From contig PAAJ01000023.1 in NCBI GenBank assembly GCA_002702575.1, positions 1-35,346 on the forward strand: a stretch of 35,346 nt of DNA, read 5' to 3'. Origin of the DNA: Phycisphaerae bacterium (lineage in GTDB: Bacteria; Planctomycetota; Phycisphaerae; Phycisphaerales; SM1A02). Below the pieces are notes generated by a model. That model was given only the letters and a program-made list of their open reading frames with translations, did no database searches and was not told the origin of the DNA. Positions within the stretch are counted from its first letter, which is position 1, and each line of letters opens with the position of its first letter. Shown one piece after another: positions 1-8,364 of this stretch. The position numbers and the translations under genes are program-made.

Positions 1-2682
1 GGGTTTGGCGCTTCGGTTGCGATCTCTGGACGAACCATCGTGGCGAGTAATCGTCGCGATTTTGAAAATGAAAACAACACTGGCAGCGCATATGTCTTCA
101 AGATTTCGAACGGGGTTGACTGCAATGGAAACGGCATTTGCGATGTCGTGGACTTTGTCGACGGAGTCAGCCAGGATTGCAATCTCAACGACATCCCGGA
201 TGAATGCGACATCGCCAATGGAACCAGCAGTGATAGGGACAACAACGGCATACCTGACGAATGCGCATTGCAGTGCTCGTTGATTTCATTTGATCTTGGA
301 TATGATGGCGAATTGAAAGAGAACTCGGCAGGTCTTGAAGTCGTCATCAACGACGACATCGCCGCCGTTCTTCAGGACACGGGGGAACAACTGGAAATCC
401 AGTTCTTCCATCAAGCCGACGGCGTCTGGGCGCTTGAGGCGACCCGGGTACTTGCCGGACCATTCACGACACAGAGCTGGTATCCGAGAAAATCTCTTGA
501 TATCTCTGGCAGCACCATCATTGCCGGCACGTTTACCAACTACTGGAATGGTTTCGCCATTTTCAATAGAAAGGATGGCGAATGGATCGAGGAAGCCTCT
601 GTCAGCCAATACACCGAGGAGCTTGATCAAACATACTTTGCCCTGAGCGTCTCGATTTCAGAGGATGTCGCGGTCGTAGGAAGGCCAAACACCAATGGAG
701 ATGTGCATTCCGCGATTGTCTATCGACGCATGGGGAATACCTGGTTTCAAGAAGCAATCCTGACCAACCCCTTTGATCCGACGGATCAATGGTTTGGCAC
801 GGAAGTGGCAGTCGACGGGAACACGATCATGGTCACCGGTCTGTCCTCACCGGTCACCGTCTACGAACACGACGGGTCCTCATGGAATCCGATTCAATAC
901 ATCGAGAACAACGGCATACCGTTCAGCTCCACGATCGATGTTCAGGGCGATGTTGCGTTTGTCGGAACCTTCGCGGGTGATTACAAGGACCGGGTTCAGG
1001 TACTGAATCGAGTTGATGGCCAATGGGAACTCGGCCAATCACTTACCCCGATAGATCCCAACGATTTTGGATTCGGCTACGCAGTCCGGCTGGATGGCGA
1101 TCGAGCCATCGTCACATCAGGCTTGAACTACTTTGGGGACCCTGAACTTGGCAAGGTGCATGTCTTTCAACTTGAGAACGGACAATGGACTGAGATCGAG
1201 ACTCTGCAGCGACCTGACCTGCCAGGCTCATGGCTGAACTCCCCCCGAATCTCACTCTCAGAAAATCAGATCGCCGTTGCCTATGTCGACGATGGCTCGA
1301 CTGGTTTTTCGGAGGTGACGTTGTTCAATGTGAATTCCGATGATGATGCAGATGACATCGATTGCAATGGCAATACATATTGCGATGCCCTCGATATCTC
1401 GCTGGGTATCAGCCGAGACTGCGACGGAAACGGCATACCGGATGAATGCGACATCGCCGATGGCCTGTACATCGATGTCGATCTTGATGGCCTATTGGAT
1501 ATCTGCGAAGCAGACTGCGACAACGACCTCTTCCCGGATGATTATGAACTTGAACAAGGCCAGGAACTGGATTGCAATGGCAATGGCATTCCAGACAGCT
1601 GTGACATCACCTTCGGCCAGTCGCCCGATTTCAATGGTGACGGCATCCCGGATGAATGCGATCCCAACTTCATGGTCACGGTTGCGGCTGACGGAAGTGG
1701 TCTCTTCACGGACATTCAACCGGCGATCGACCTGGCGATGCCCGGATCGACCATATCCGTCGCCCCTGGTGTCTATTCAGGCACGCTTGTTCTTCCGGGA
1801 CATGACATTCAATTGATTTCGGAATCAGGCCCGGAATCCACTCTGATCATTGCCAGCACCGGTTTACCGACCATGGTCATTGGTAATGGTCATGGTGCTG
1901 GAACGCTCATCAACGGCTTCACGTTGACCGGTGCTGACGTCACTGGCAGCGGAGGTGGGCTGGTGGTTTCCAGATCGACTCCGACCATCATGAACTGCAT
2001 CGTGACCGGCAACCAGGCCAATCGTGGTGGCGGAATTCATGTCTCAGATGCCGCACCCCTCATTGAAGCTTGCCAGATCATCGACAACCAGGCCAGATCA
2101 GGCGGTGGCATCGCCATCGACGGCATCGATCAGACTGCCCAGAGTGTCCGGATCATCGAATGCCGAATTGCGAACAATACCGCGACTGAAGACAGCTTCG
2201 GTGCCACGAATCGAGGAGGCGCTGGCCTGACTTCATATGAAGGCAGTGTTGTTGTTCAAGCTACGGAGATCACGGACAACCATGCTGCCATCTGGGGCGG
2301 CGGCTTCGAGTGCGTCAAGACAACAAGCCTCTTCAGCGAATGTGTGTTTGCCTCCAATACGGCTGGCATCGCCTCCGCGAATCTCGGCGCCAGCTTCCTT
2401 GAAAGTGAAACATCCCTTCAGAACTGCACGCTGTGCAACCAGCAGCTCTCGGAAATCAACGGTGGCTGGCTGGACCTGGGCGGCAATATCGAACTCGAGA
2501 ATTGCGAATGCCCCGACACCAACGGTGACGGCTTGGTCGATGTGAACGACATCCTCGCGGTGATCGATGCCTGGGGCGACTGTGTTCCTGATCAGGACTG
2601 CCCCGCCGATGTCGATGGTGATGATGTGGTGAACGTCAACGACGTTCTGCTGGTGATCGGCGAATGGGGCGCCTGCGAGTAG
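1..2682 (+). CDS. Secreted FG-GAP/beta-helix protein with dockerin-like C-terminus (5' truncated)
   Basis: The frame is open from the first base of the window, so the start and signal peptide lie upstream; 893 codons are visible. The first residues (GFGASVAISG) look like an FG-GAP-type beta-propeller blade, and more such blades (GFGYAVRLDGDRAIV near nt 1068) occur up to about nt 1340. Two clusters of DCNGNGIPDECD repeats, which resemble thrombospondin type-3 calcium loops, lie at about nt 115-270 and 1358-1665. From about nt 1675 a right-handed beta-helix follows, beginning DGSGLFTDIQPAID and continuing with GGG-rich coils. The end holds two dockerin-like repeats (TNGDGLVDVNDILAVIDAWGDC, then DVDGDDVVNVNDVLLVIGEWGAC). 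This is typical of large planctomycete surface or secreted proteins. No catalytic site was recognised, and binding or adhesion is only a guess. Family assignment is firm; function is unknown. Confidence 0.85.
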   Translation, partial: GFGASVAISGRTIVASNRRDFENENNTGSAYVFKISNGVDCNGNGICDVVDFVDGVSQDCNLNDIPDECDIANGTSSDRDNNGIPDECALQCSLISFDLGYDGELKENSAGLEVVINDDIAAVLQDTGEQLEIQFFHQADGVWALEATRVLAGPFTTQSWYPRKSLDISGSTIIAGTFTNYWNGFAIFNRKDGEWIEEASVSQYTEELDQTYFALSVSISEDVAVVGRPNTNGDVHSAIVYRRMGNTWFQEAILTNPFDPTDQWFGTEVAVDGNTIMVTGLSSPVTVYEHDGSSWNPIQYIENNGIPFSSTIDVQGDVAFVGTFAGDYKDRVQVLNRVDGQWELGQSLTPIDPNDFGFGYAVRLDGDRAIVTSGLNYFGDPELGKVHVFQLENGQWTEIETLQRPDLPGSWLNSPRISLSENQIAVAYVDDGSTGFSEVTLFNVNSDDDADDIDCNGNTYCDALDISLGISRDCDGNGIPDECDIADGLYIDVDLDGLLDICEADCDNDLFPDDYELEQGQELDCNGNGIPDSCDITFGQSPDFNGDGIPDECDPNFMVTVAADGSGLFTDIQPAIDLAMPGSTISVAPGVYSGTLVLPGHDIQLISESGPESTLIIASTGLPTMVIGNGHGAGTLINGFTLTGADVTGSGGGLVVSRSTPTIMNCIVTGNQANRGGGIHVSDAAPLIEACQIIDNQARSGGGIAIDGIDQTAQSVRIIECRIANNTATEDSFGATNRGGAGLTSYEGSVVVQATEITDNHAAIWGGGFECVKTTSLFSECVFASNTAGIASANLGASFLESETSLQNCTLCNQQLSEINGGWLDLGGNIELENCECPDTNGDGLVDVNDILAVIDAWGDCVPDQDCPADVDGDDVVNVNDVLLVIGEWGACE

Positions 2683-2696
2683 CACGCCTGATTTGA

Positions 2697-2825
2697 TTGG
2701 CATTCCCGCCTGCCAGCGATGCCGACCTGGACAACGACGGTGATGTCGACGTCAACGATCTTCTGATCGTGATCGAGAACTGGAACCAATGTGAACTTGA
2801 ATTGATCTGCGCCGCGGAGGCATGA
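2697..2825 (+). pseudogene. Orphan dockerin-like repeat remnant after the stop codon
   Basis: Just past the stop of the preceding gene, a different forward frame encodes a clear third dockerin-like repeat: ADLDNDGDVDVNDLLIVIEN, followed by WNQC and a short tail ending at TGA 2823-2825. An in-frame TGA at 2694-2696 closes it upstream, and it has neither a start codon with a ribosome-binding site nor a signal peptide. Its frame differs from the upstream gene, so the two cannot be read together without a frameshift and loss of the TAG at 2680-2682. It most likely remains from a longer or duplicated C-terminus. A sequencing indel is an alternative, but the upstream gene ends in the canonical WGxC motif, which argues that its stop is genuine. 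Confidence 0.6.
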
Positions 2826-2831
2826 GTGCCA

Positions 2832-3467
2832 TCAGGCATTCACGGTCGGCATCAGAGCCGTTATGAGCTCATCTTTCTTCAAGGGCTTCTGAAGAAAATG
2901 AGTGATTCCAAGCTCGCTTCCCTTGTGCATCATGTCGGCACTGAAGGATTCATCGAGCAGGATCACCGTCGCATCCGTCTGATCGCGGTCGTTTCGAAGG
3001 GTCTGGCAGACCATGGCGATGTCGAGATTCGACACACCTGGATTGATCACCAGAACCTCGGGTTCAAGTCTGGCCGTCTGGACACCGGCTTCATAGGCGG
3101 TGGTTGCTGAATGAACGACATAACCACCCATTTCATCAACGACGCGACGAACATCATCGACCGTCTTGGAATCCCGGTCGATGACCAGCAGAACAGTGTC
3201 GTTCTCACCAAGGATGTCCAGAGGCATGTGATGACTTCGCATGAATTGAACGAGTTCATCTCGCGGAATTCGGCGCGCCTTGCTTCCCGGAACCTTGTAT
3301 CCCCGAAGTCGACCTGCATCGAAGCAGCGAATGATCGTCTGTTGTGAGAGGTTGCAGATCTTGGCGGCTTCACCCGTGGTGAAGACCTGCTTGGCAGCAG
3401 CGGATGAGGCGGGATGGACCGATGGCGACAGCCGCCTATTGCGATTCAGGGAGAATCCAACCACCAC
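2832..3467 (-). CDS. Excisionase-type HTH protein fused to a receiver-like domain
   Basis: The frame encodes a small DNA-binding regulator. An excisionase/MerR-like helix-turn-helix (TTGEAAKICNLSQQTIIRCFD, with the wing GYKVPGSKARRIPRDEL) occupies about residues 30-82, and a CheY-like receiver fold follows at about 90-211. In the receiver, the acidic pair (D97, D99 in VIDRD) and the conserved lysine (K194 in LQKPL) are present. The residue expected to be phosphorylated is Asn142 (VLVINPG), not Asp. I chose the GTG at 3465-3467 because GGAGAGG lies 8 nt before it and an extended -10 box lies at 3535-3543; the frame could be read back to a TTG at 3549-3551, but that is upstream of the promoter. 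It stands alone, convergent with the preceding secreted protein. Target genes are unknown. Confidence 0.75.
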   Translation of the reverse strand: MVVGFSLNRNRRLSPSVHPASSAAAKQVFTTGEAAKICNLSQQTIIRCFDAGRLRGYKVPGSKARRIPRDELVQFMRSHHMPLDILGENDTVLLVIDRDSKTVDDVRRVVDEMGGYVVHSATTAYEAGVQTARLEPEVLVINPGVSNLDIAMVCQTLRNDRDQTDATVILLDESFSADMMHKGSELGITHFLQKPLKKDELITALMPTVNA

Positions 3468-3534
3468 ACAACCCCCCTCTCCATCAACCCGCCCAGGAAC
3501 AAAGCCGGCCTCACCGGACCTCTTTGCCACTCCT

Positions 3535-3543
3535 TTTATATCA
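3535..3543 (-). promoter_or_regulatory. Extended -10 promoter of the HTH/receiver gene
   Basis: On the minus strand this reads TGATATAAA, an extended -10 element (TGn plus TATAAA). It lies about 65-75 nt before the proposed GTG start. No good -35 box is seen at the usual distance, as is common for extended -10 promoters. Confidence 0.45.
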
Positions 3544-3551
3544 CCGCTCAA

Positions 3552-4160
3552 CCAGGTTCGCGAGGGCCTACCTCATAAGTCCAGCAACTACAGAGGTTTT
3601 CGACACAATCACAGGCCTGGGAGACGCCCCCTGACGGCCATATCGAGCCCCTGAAGCCCCGGGTCACTCACCGAGCCAGTCCATGACTTCCTGAACCCTA
3701 AGCCCCTCTTTGGGCATGACTTAACCCAAATTTCAGCCCGTTGTGAGGGGCTCGTGTGAAGATGGGAAAGCATGGGTGAGTGGACAATATCCCCGGAAGA
3801 GGTTGAATACATAAGTGCCCTCATGCAAGGTGCTTACGTCGGATCTCCGGCACTTTTCCACAGGTTGTTCCGGCATTGATCCAGCTCGATTTTCCGTCGT
3901 TCTCAAGGGCGGACACCCCCCCCATCTCCCCAGCCCTGCCAGCCGCCGCCATCGCCGGGCCCCTGGTCTTTTCAGCCCGATTTCCCCCTGGATGATCACA
4001 GCCCTCGGGATCGGAGCCCGTGGACCGGTTCAAGCCAGCCCGGAGGCGATTCGAAACTCTGGAACGCCCCCGGGAACTCGATGGCCTCCAATCCAGTGCC
4101 GGGACGGCCGCACGAACCGGAACCACACCATCATCACGGTGAACGGACGCAGCAGCCACC
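3552..4160. other. Non-coding stretch between divergent regulator and lepA
   Basis: No convincing gene is seen here: open frames in this stretch lack domains, ribosome-binding sites and coding character. It holds a foldable element at 3701-3752, a poly-C tract near 3916-3923 and long C-rich runs. The regulator promoter borders it on the left and the lepA promoter on the right. It could contain long 5' leaders or an unrecognised small RNA. Confidence 0.5.
3701..3752. ncRNA. Nested inverted repeats, possible structured RNA
   Basis: An outer perfect 8-bp stem (AGCCCCTC at 3701-3708 with GAGGGGCT at 3745-3752) encloses a perfect inner hairpin (TTTGGG at 3709-3714 with CCCAAA at 3725-3730, loop of ten). 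About 14 unpaired bases follow the inner hairpin. There is no T-run, so it is not a standard terminator. It could be an RNA element, or an operator pair between the divergent genes. Strand is not decided. Confidence 0.3.
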
Positions 4161-4166
4161 TATAAT
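4161..4166 (+). promoter_or_regulatory. -10 box of the lepA promoter
   Basis: A perfect TATAAT lies 39 nt before the lepA ATG, so transcription would start near 4173 and give a leader of roughly 33 nt. The -35 region (near GTGAAC at 4139-4144) is a poor match. Confidence 0.5.
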
Positions 4167-4205
4167 CCGTTGCTCAGGCGATCGACATCGATCGCAAGGC
4201 CTCTC

Positions 4206-6014
4206 ATGCCCATACGCAACTTCTCCATCATCGCGCACATCGACCACGGCAAGAGCACGCTCGCCGATCGCCTTCTGCAGGCAACGCGAGCCGTCTCCGA
4301 TCGGGAGTCTCGTGATCAGATGCTCGACTCGATGGATCTGGAACGTGAACGAGGCATCACGATCAAGGCATCCGCTGTGACAGTGGAGCACGTGTACGAA
4401 GGCGAAACGTATCAACTGAACTTCATCGATACGCCGGGTCACGTCGACTTCGCCTATGAAGTCTCCCGCGCACTGACGGCATGCGAAGGCGCGGTCCTGG
4501 TGGTCGATTCGACTCAGGGCGTGGAAGCCCAGACGGTTGCCAACGCCTATCTGGCCGTCACCAACGATCTGGAACTCATTCCCGTCGTGAACAAGATCGA
4601 TCTTCCCGCGGCCGATCCCGATCGAGTTGCGATGGAAATCGAATCCGTGCTCGGCCTGCCCGCAGAAGACTGCATCTACTGTTCGGCCAAGACCGGGGAA
4701 GGCATCACGGAACTCCTGGATGCCATCTGTCGCATGCTTCCGGCACCGCCCGAGTCGGCACTCACCGAGACCCGGGCGCTCATCTTCGACAGCCACTACG
4801 ACGATTACCGTGGCGTCATCGTGTACTTCAGAGTCTTCGACGGCAGTCTGAAGGTCGGCGACAAGATCCGCATGATGGGAACCGGTCGGACATTCACCGT
4901 GACTGAACTGGGACGCTACACCCCACAGCCGGTCAAGACTCAGGAGATCGGCACCAATGAGGTCGGCTACATGGTGGCCGCCATCAAGACGCTGGCCGAT
5001 GTCCGTGTCGGCGACACCATCACCCTGGACACCCATCCCGCGCCCGAGGCACTCCCCGGCTACGAAGAGCCGAAGCAGATGGTCTTCTGTGATTTCTACC
5101 CGGCGACCAATGACGAGGGATCCGGCCGGAAGGCGGACTTCGAGGCGCTGCGGGAAGCCGTCGAGAAGCTGCAGCTCAACGATGCTTCGTTCACATTCGA
5201 TGTCCAGCATTCCGAAGCGCTCGGATTCGGATATCGCTGTGGCTTCCTCGGACTGCTGCACATGGAAATCGTGCAGGAACGACTTGAACGCGAAGGTGGC
5301 GTCGAGATCGTCCAGACCGCACCGACCGTGACCTACAACGTGGCGACAACCGATGGCGAAGTCATCGAGATCCACAACCCTGCGGATCTTCCGGATCCGA
5401 CGCACATCGCGGAGATTCGCGAACCGATCGTCAAGATCGAGATCATCTGTCCGGACGAGAACATCGGCGACCTGATGAGCCTGTGCGACGGTCGACGCGG
5501 AATCTTCCGAAGCCAGGTCTTCATCTCGACCGGACGACAGATGCTCACCTATGAGATCCCGCTGGCGGAGATCATCTACGACTTCTACGACAAGCTGAAG
5601 TCGATCACTCGTGGCTACGGCACCATGGACTACGAGATCATCGAGTTCAGGGCGGACAACCTGGTCAAGGTCCAGATTCTCGTCAACGAGAATCCCGTCG
5701 AGGCGCTCAGCCTGATCTGTCACCGTGACAATGGCGAGAAACGCAGCCGTGTGATTCTGCAGAAACTTCGCAAACAGATCGATCGACACCAGTTTGAAAT
5801 TCCTCTTCAAGCCGCCGTTGGTGGCAAGATCATCGCCCGCGAAACCATCAAGGCCGTTCGCAAGAACGTCACGGCCAAGTGCTACGGCGGCGATATCACT
5901 CGTAAACGCAAACTGCTCGAGAAACAGAAGGCTGGCAAGCGACGCATGAAGACCGTCGGCTCCGTGACCATTCCCCAGGAAGCCTTCCTTTCGATTCTCG
6001 ATCAGTCAGAATGA
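4206..6014 (+). CDS. lepA: Elongation factor 4 (LepA), ribosomal back-translocase GTPase
   Basis: The product is a 602-residue translational GTPase that acts on stalled or mistranslocated ribosomes in the cytoplasm. The G motifs are intact: AHIDHGKST (10-18), the RERGITIK switch I, DTPGHVDF (from D75), NKID (from N129) and SAKTG. Behind these come domain II, the EF-G-like domains III and V, and the LepA-specific C-terminal domain (KRKLLEKQKAGKRRMK, typical basic end). The length matches the family. The frame opens further upstream, but MPIRNFSIIAHIDHG is the usual LepA start, and AAGG lies 5 nt before the ATG. A TATAAT box 39 nt upstream indicates that it has its own promoter. The next gene, an OmpH-like chaperone, starts 34 bp downstream on the same strand, so co-transcription is possible. 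Confidence 0.97.
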   Translation: MPIRNFSIIAHIDHGKSTLADRLLQATRAVSDRESRDQMLDSMDLERERGITIKASAVTVEHVYEGETYQLNFIDTPGHVDFAYEVSRALTACEGAVLVVDSTQGVEAQTVANAYLAVTNDLELIPVVNKIDLPAADPDRVAMEIESVLGLPAEDCIYCSAKTGEGITELLDAICRMLPAPPESALTETRALIFDSHYDDYRGVIVYFRVFDGSLKVGDKIRMMGTGRTFTVTELGRYTPQPVKTQEIGTNEVGYMVAAIKTLADVRVGDTITLDTHPAPEALPGYEEPKQMVFCDFYPATNDEGSGRKADFEALREAVEKLQLNDASFTFDVQHSEALGFGYRCGFLGLLHMEIVQERLEREGGVEIVQTAPTVTYNVATTDGEVIEIHNPADLPDPTHIAEIREPIVKIEIICPDENIGDLMSLCDGRRGIFRSQVFISTGRQMLTYEIPLAEIIYDFYDKLKSITRGYGTMDYEIIEFRADNLVKVQILVNENPVEALSLICHRDNGEKRSRVILQKLRKQIDRHQFEIPLQAAVGGKIIARETIKAVRKNVTAKCYGGDITRKRKLLEKQKAGKRRMKTVGSVTIPQEAFLSILDQSE

Positions 6015-6048
6015 ACTCGAACTCCCACCGTCACGATCGGAGCAACCG

Positions 6049-6780
6049 ATGACAGCCCGCGAACGCCTTCTCACATGGACCACCATGGCCACACTGGCCT
6101 GCCTGGTCCTCGTGTCCTTTCTGCGTCCAGTCGACACGACTCTCATGGCCAGTGCCGAAGCCGAAGCGGAAGCCGTCGGGCCCGCTTCCAGTGTGCTGCT
6201 CGTCGAGGACGACAAGCCATCCGTGAAACTCGAGGCGAACGATGGACGACTCGCCTGGGGAGACTCCCCACAGCAACGCACCGAAGCCGTCGCGTATGTT
6301 CACATCGGTGTCCTCCTGACCCAGTTGATGCAAGGCGAGGAACGTCTCGAGGAACGCCAGGCATTGACGGAACGGCTCACTGAAGAAGCTCAGGTCATGA
6401 TCGATGAACTGGAGAGCATCCAGGCGGAGATCCAGGACATGAAGCCCGAGGACGAGGCTGCACAGGAGCTGATGCAGAAGGGGCAGCAGCTCGCACAGCA
6501 ACTGCAGGCATTCCGTCAGCAGGCGGATGCCATCGTGGAAGCCAAGGCTGCCGAACAGCTCGAGTCCTGCTATCGGGAACTCGTCACCGCCGTGAACGTC
6601 GTCGCCGACCGGGACAACATCGATACCGTCTTCCGCTTCATTCCGACCGATGACGACTTTTCGCCTGCCGATGTCAACGGTGCCATGCTGCAGATTCGTC
6701 TCCGAACCCTGCTGCGTTATCCGGAAGAAAGTGACATCACCGAGGATGTGGCCGAGGAATTGAACCTCGATCTCGAGTAG
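6049..6780 (+). CDS. OmpH/Skp-like periplasmic coiled-coil protein
   Basis: A 243-residue exported protein. A hydrophobic segment at about residues 10-26 can serve as signal peptide or anchor. A low-complexity AEAEAEA stretch follows. After it, AYVHIGVLLTQLM leads into a long Glu/Gln-rich coiled coil (about 95-180), and the C-terminal half has the OmpH-like pattern (ELVTAVNVVADRDNIDTVF ending SDITEDVAEELN). Skp/OmpH proteins are trimeric periplasmic chaperones for outer-membrane proteins and are often found near lipid A genes. Here lpxA lies about 800 bp downstream, with lipB between on the other strand. The protein is longer than E. coli Skp and divergent in sequence, so holdase activity is inferred from the family. 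It ends 6 bp from the convergent lipB. Confidence 0.7.
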   Translation: MTARERLLTWTTMATLACLVLVSFLRPVDTTLMASAEAEAEAVGPASSVLLVEDDKPSVKLEANDGRLAWGDSPQQRTEAVAYVHIGVLLTQLMQGEERLEERQALTERLTEEAQVMIDELESIQAEIQDMKPEDEAAQELMQKGQQLAQQLQAFRQQADAIVEAKAAEQLESCYRELVTAVNVVADRDNIDTVFRFIPTDDDFSPADVNGAMLQIRLRTLLRYPEESDITEDVAEELNLDLE

Positions 6781-6786
6781 CGATCA

Positions 6787-7494
6787 TCACTCGACGGATT
6801 CGATCGACTGGACAAACTGCGCCCGAAGTGCCGTCTTCACCTCATCCAGAGAGGGCGCCGCATCCCCCAGCTCGTTGGCCATGCTGGTGACGGATCGATC
6901 CGCCAGACCGCATGGAACGATCAGATCGAAGTGAGTGAGATCCGGATTCACGTTCAACGCCAGGCCATGCATCGTCACCCAACGACTGACTCGCACACCC
7001 ATGGCACAGATCTTTCGTGAAGGCTTGCCTTCTTCACCGACCCAGACACCGGTCGCCTCGCAGTCGCGATGACCTGTGATCTGCCACTGTTCAAGCGTCC
7101 GGATGACGATCTCCTCAAGCCAACGAAGATAGGCATGCAGTCGGAGATGCAGCCTGTTCAGATCGAGGATGGGGTACATGACGATCTGACCGGGTCCATG
7201 CCACGTGATGTCGCCGCCACGATCTGTCGAATGAACCTCGACGCCTCGGGCTTCCAGCTGCGCCTCGCTGGCGAGCAGATGGTCGCGAGCGCCCGGCCGA
7301 TTCGAGATCGTGATGACCGGCGGGTCATGCTCCACGATCAGAAGGTCCATGCGAGGTAAACCGGTATCCCTCGATTCGATGACGCGCTGTTGACGACGTC
7401 GCTGCTCAGCCAATGCCTCGGCATAGGGCATGTGCCCCAGATCAATGATCTGGATCAATGCCCCCCGGGATTGAATCTCCGTCAACTGTTCCAT
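6787..7494 (-). CDS. lipB: Octanoyltransferase LipB
   Basis: The enzyme transfers octanoyl groups from octanoyl-ACP to lipoyl domains, the first step of de novo lipoate attachment in the cytoplasm. Family signatures are all present: RGGDITWHGPGQIVMYPI (from R92), the catalytic lysine K161 in SRKICAMGVRV, HGLALNVN, and the catalytic cysteine C195 in VPCGLADR. I chose the ATG at 7492-7494 (235 residues, near the family's usual length). An in-frame ATG 12 bases upstream and a longer frame reaching into lpxA are possible but add no conserved sequence. The gene is divergent from lpxA, with only 56 bp between the starts, so promoters must overlap there. LipA is not in this window. Confidence 0.95.
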   Translation of the reverse strand: MEQLTEIQSRGALIQIIDLGHMPYAEALAEQRRRQQRVIESRDTGLPRMDLLIVEHDPPVITISNRPGARDHLLASEAQLEARGVEVHSTDRGGDITWHGPGQIVMYPILDLNRLHLRLHAYLRWLEEIVIRTLEQWQITGHRDCEATGVWVGEEGKPSRKICAMGVRVSRWVTMHGLALNVNPDLTHFDLIVPCGLADRSVTSMANELGDAAPSLDEVKTALRAQFVQSIESVE

Positions 7495-7550
7495 GCAGGG
7501 TCTCATCGGCCGACAGCCGATCCTCCATGATAGGATGACGGTTGAAAGCC

Positions 7551-8363
7551 ATGCCACAGACTTCAGCCATTCATCCGACCGCCGTCATCGAAGGCGATGT
7601 GACCATCGATGAAGATGTCCATGTGGGCCCCCATTGCCTGATCACCGGGCCAGTAGTGATCAAGTCGGGCACACGATTGCTCGGCCAGAACTGGATCCAT
7701 GGACATGCTGAGATTGGACACGGAAACGTGCTGTATCCCGGTGCCCGGATCGGTGGGCCTCCTCAGGACCTCGGGTTCGACCATGACAACCCCGAACCGG
7801 GCATCGTCATCGGCGATGAGAACATCTTCCGCGAAGGTTTCACAGGACATCGTGGCAAGACGGATCAGCCCACTCGCATCGGCAACAACAACTACTTCAT
7901 GACCAACACCCATGTGGGCCATGACTCGCAGGTCGCGAACCACTGCACGATCGCGACGGGCGCCTGCCTGGGTGGTCATGTGGTCGTCGCCGACAAGGTC
8001 ATCATCGGCGGGAATACGGCGATCCATCAGTTTGTCCATCTGGGCTCCGGGGCATTCCTTTCTGGCGGCGTTGCCACCAGTGGCAATGTCCCACCATGGT
8101 TTACCCTCACATGGATCAACACCTGTGGATCACTCAACATCATCGGCATGCGGCGAAGCGGGATGTCCAATGCCGAGATCAAGCAGCGCAAGTGGGTCTA
8201 TACGGTGCTCTATCGAAAGGGCTATTCCCTGGCCAAGGCCATGGAGATCCTGCAGGAACAGAGCGGCGATCCCATCGTGCAGGAATACCTGACCTTCATC
8301 GAGAACGGCCGACAACCCATCGCCCATGGCACGGTCAAACGCACACGCGGCGGACAGGCCTGA
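7551..8363 (+). CDS. lpxA: Acyl-ACP--UDP-N-acetylglucosamine O-acyltransferase (LpxA-like)
   Basis: The product is a left-handed beta-helix acyltransferase that starts lipid A synthesis by acylating UDP-GlcNAc in the cytoplasm. Hexapeptide repeats begin at once (IHPTAVIEGDVTI, VHVGPHCLI). The PPQDLGF signature is at about 70-76, the FREGFTGHRG loop at 93-102, and the presumed catalytic base is H124 in THVGHDSQV, close to His125 of E. coli. The C-terminal helical part (SNAEIKQRKWVYTVLYRKG) resembles the family. The 270-residue length is slightly longer than usual. The start at ATG 7551 is favoured because MPQTSAIHPTA is a standard opening; a TTG three codons upstream is less likely. The next gene starts 2 bases after the stop, so they are probably co-translated. 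Confidence 0.9.
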   Translation: MPQTSAIHPTAVIEGDVTIDEDVHVGPHCLITGPVVIKSGTRLLGQNWIHGHAEIGHGNVLYPGARIGGPPQDLGFDHDNPEPGIVIGDENIFREGFTGHRGKTDQPTRIGNNNYFMTNTHVGHDSQVANHCTIATGACLGGHVVVADKVIIGGNTAIHQFVHLGSGAFLSGGVATSGNVPPWFTLTWINTCGSLNIIGMRRSGMSNAEIKQRKWVYTVLYRKGYSLAKAMEILQEQSGDPIVQEYLTFIENGRQPIAHGTVKRTRGGQA

Positions 8364-8364
8364 G

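Noticed and set aside
4134-5810. Long open frame on the minus strand across lepA
   Set aside because: It mirrors the lepA codons, has no ribosome-binding site or domain, and the plus strand carries an intact conserved gene.
6773-6794. TCGAGT/ACTCGA hairpin between the OmpH-like gene and lipB
   Set aside because: Only 6 bp, spans both stop codons and has no T-run on either strand; too weak to call a bidirectional terminator.
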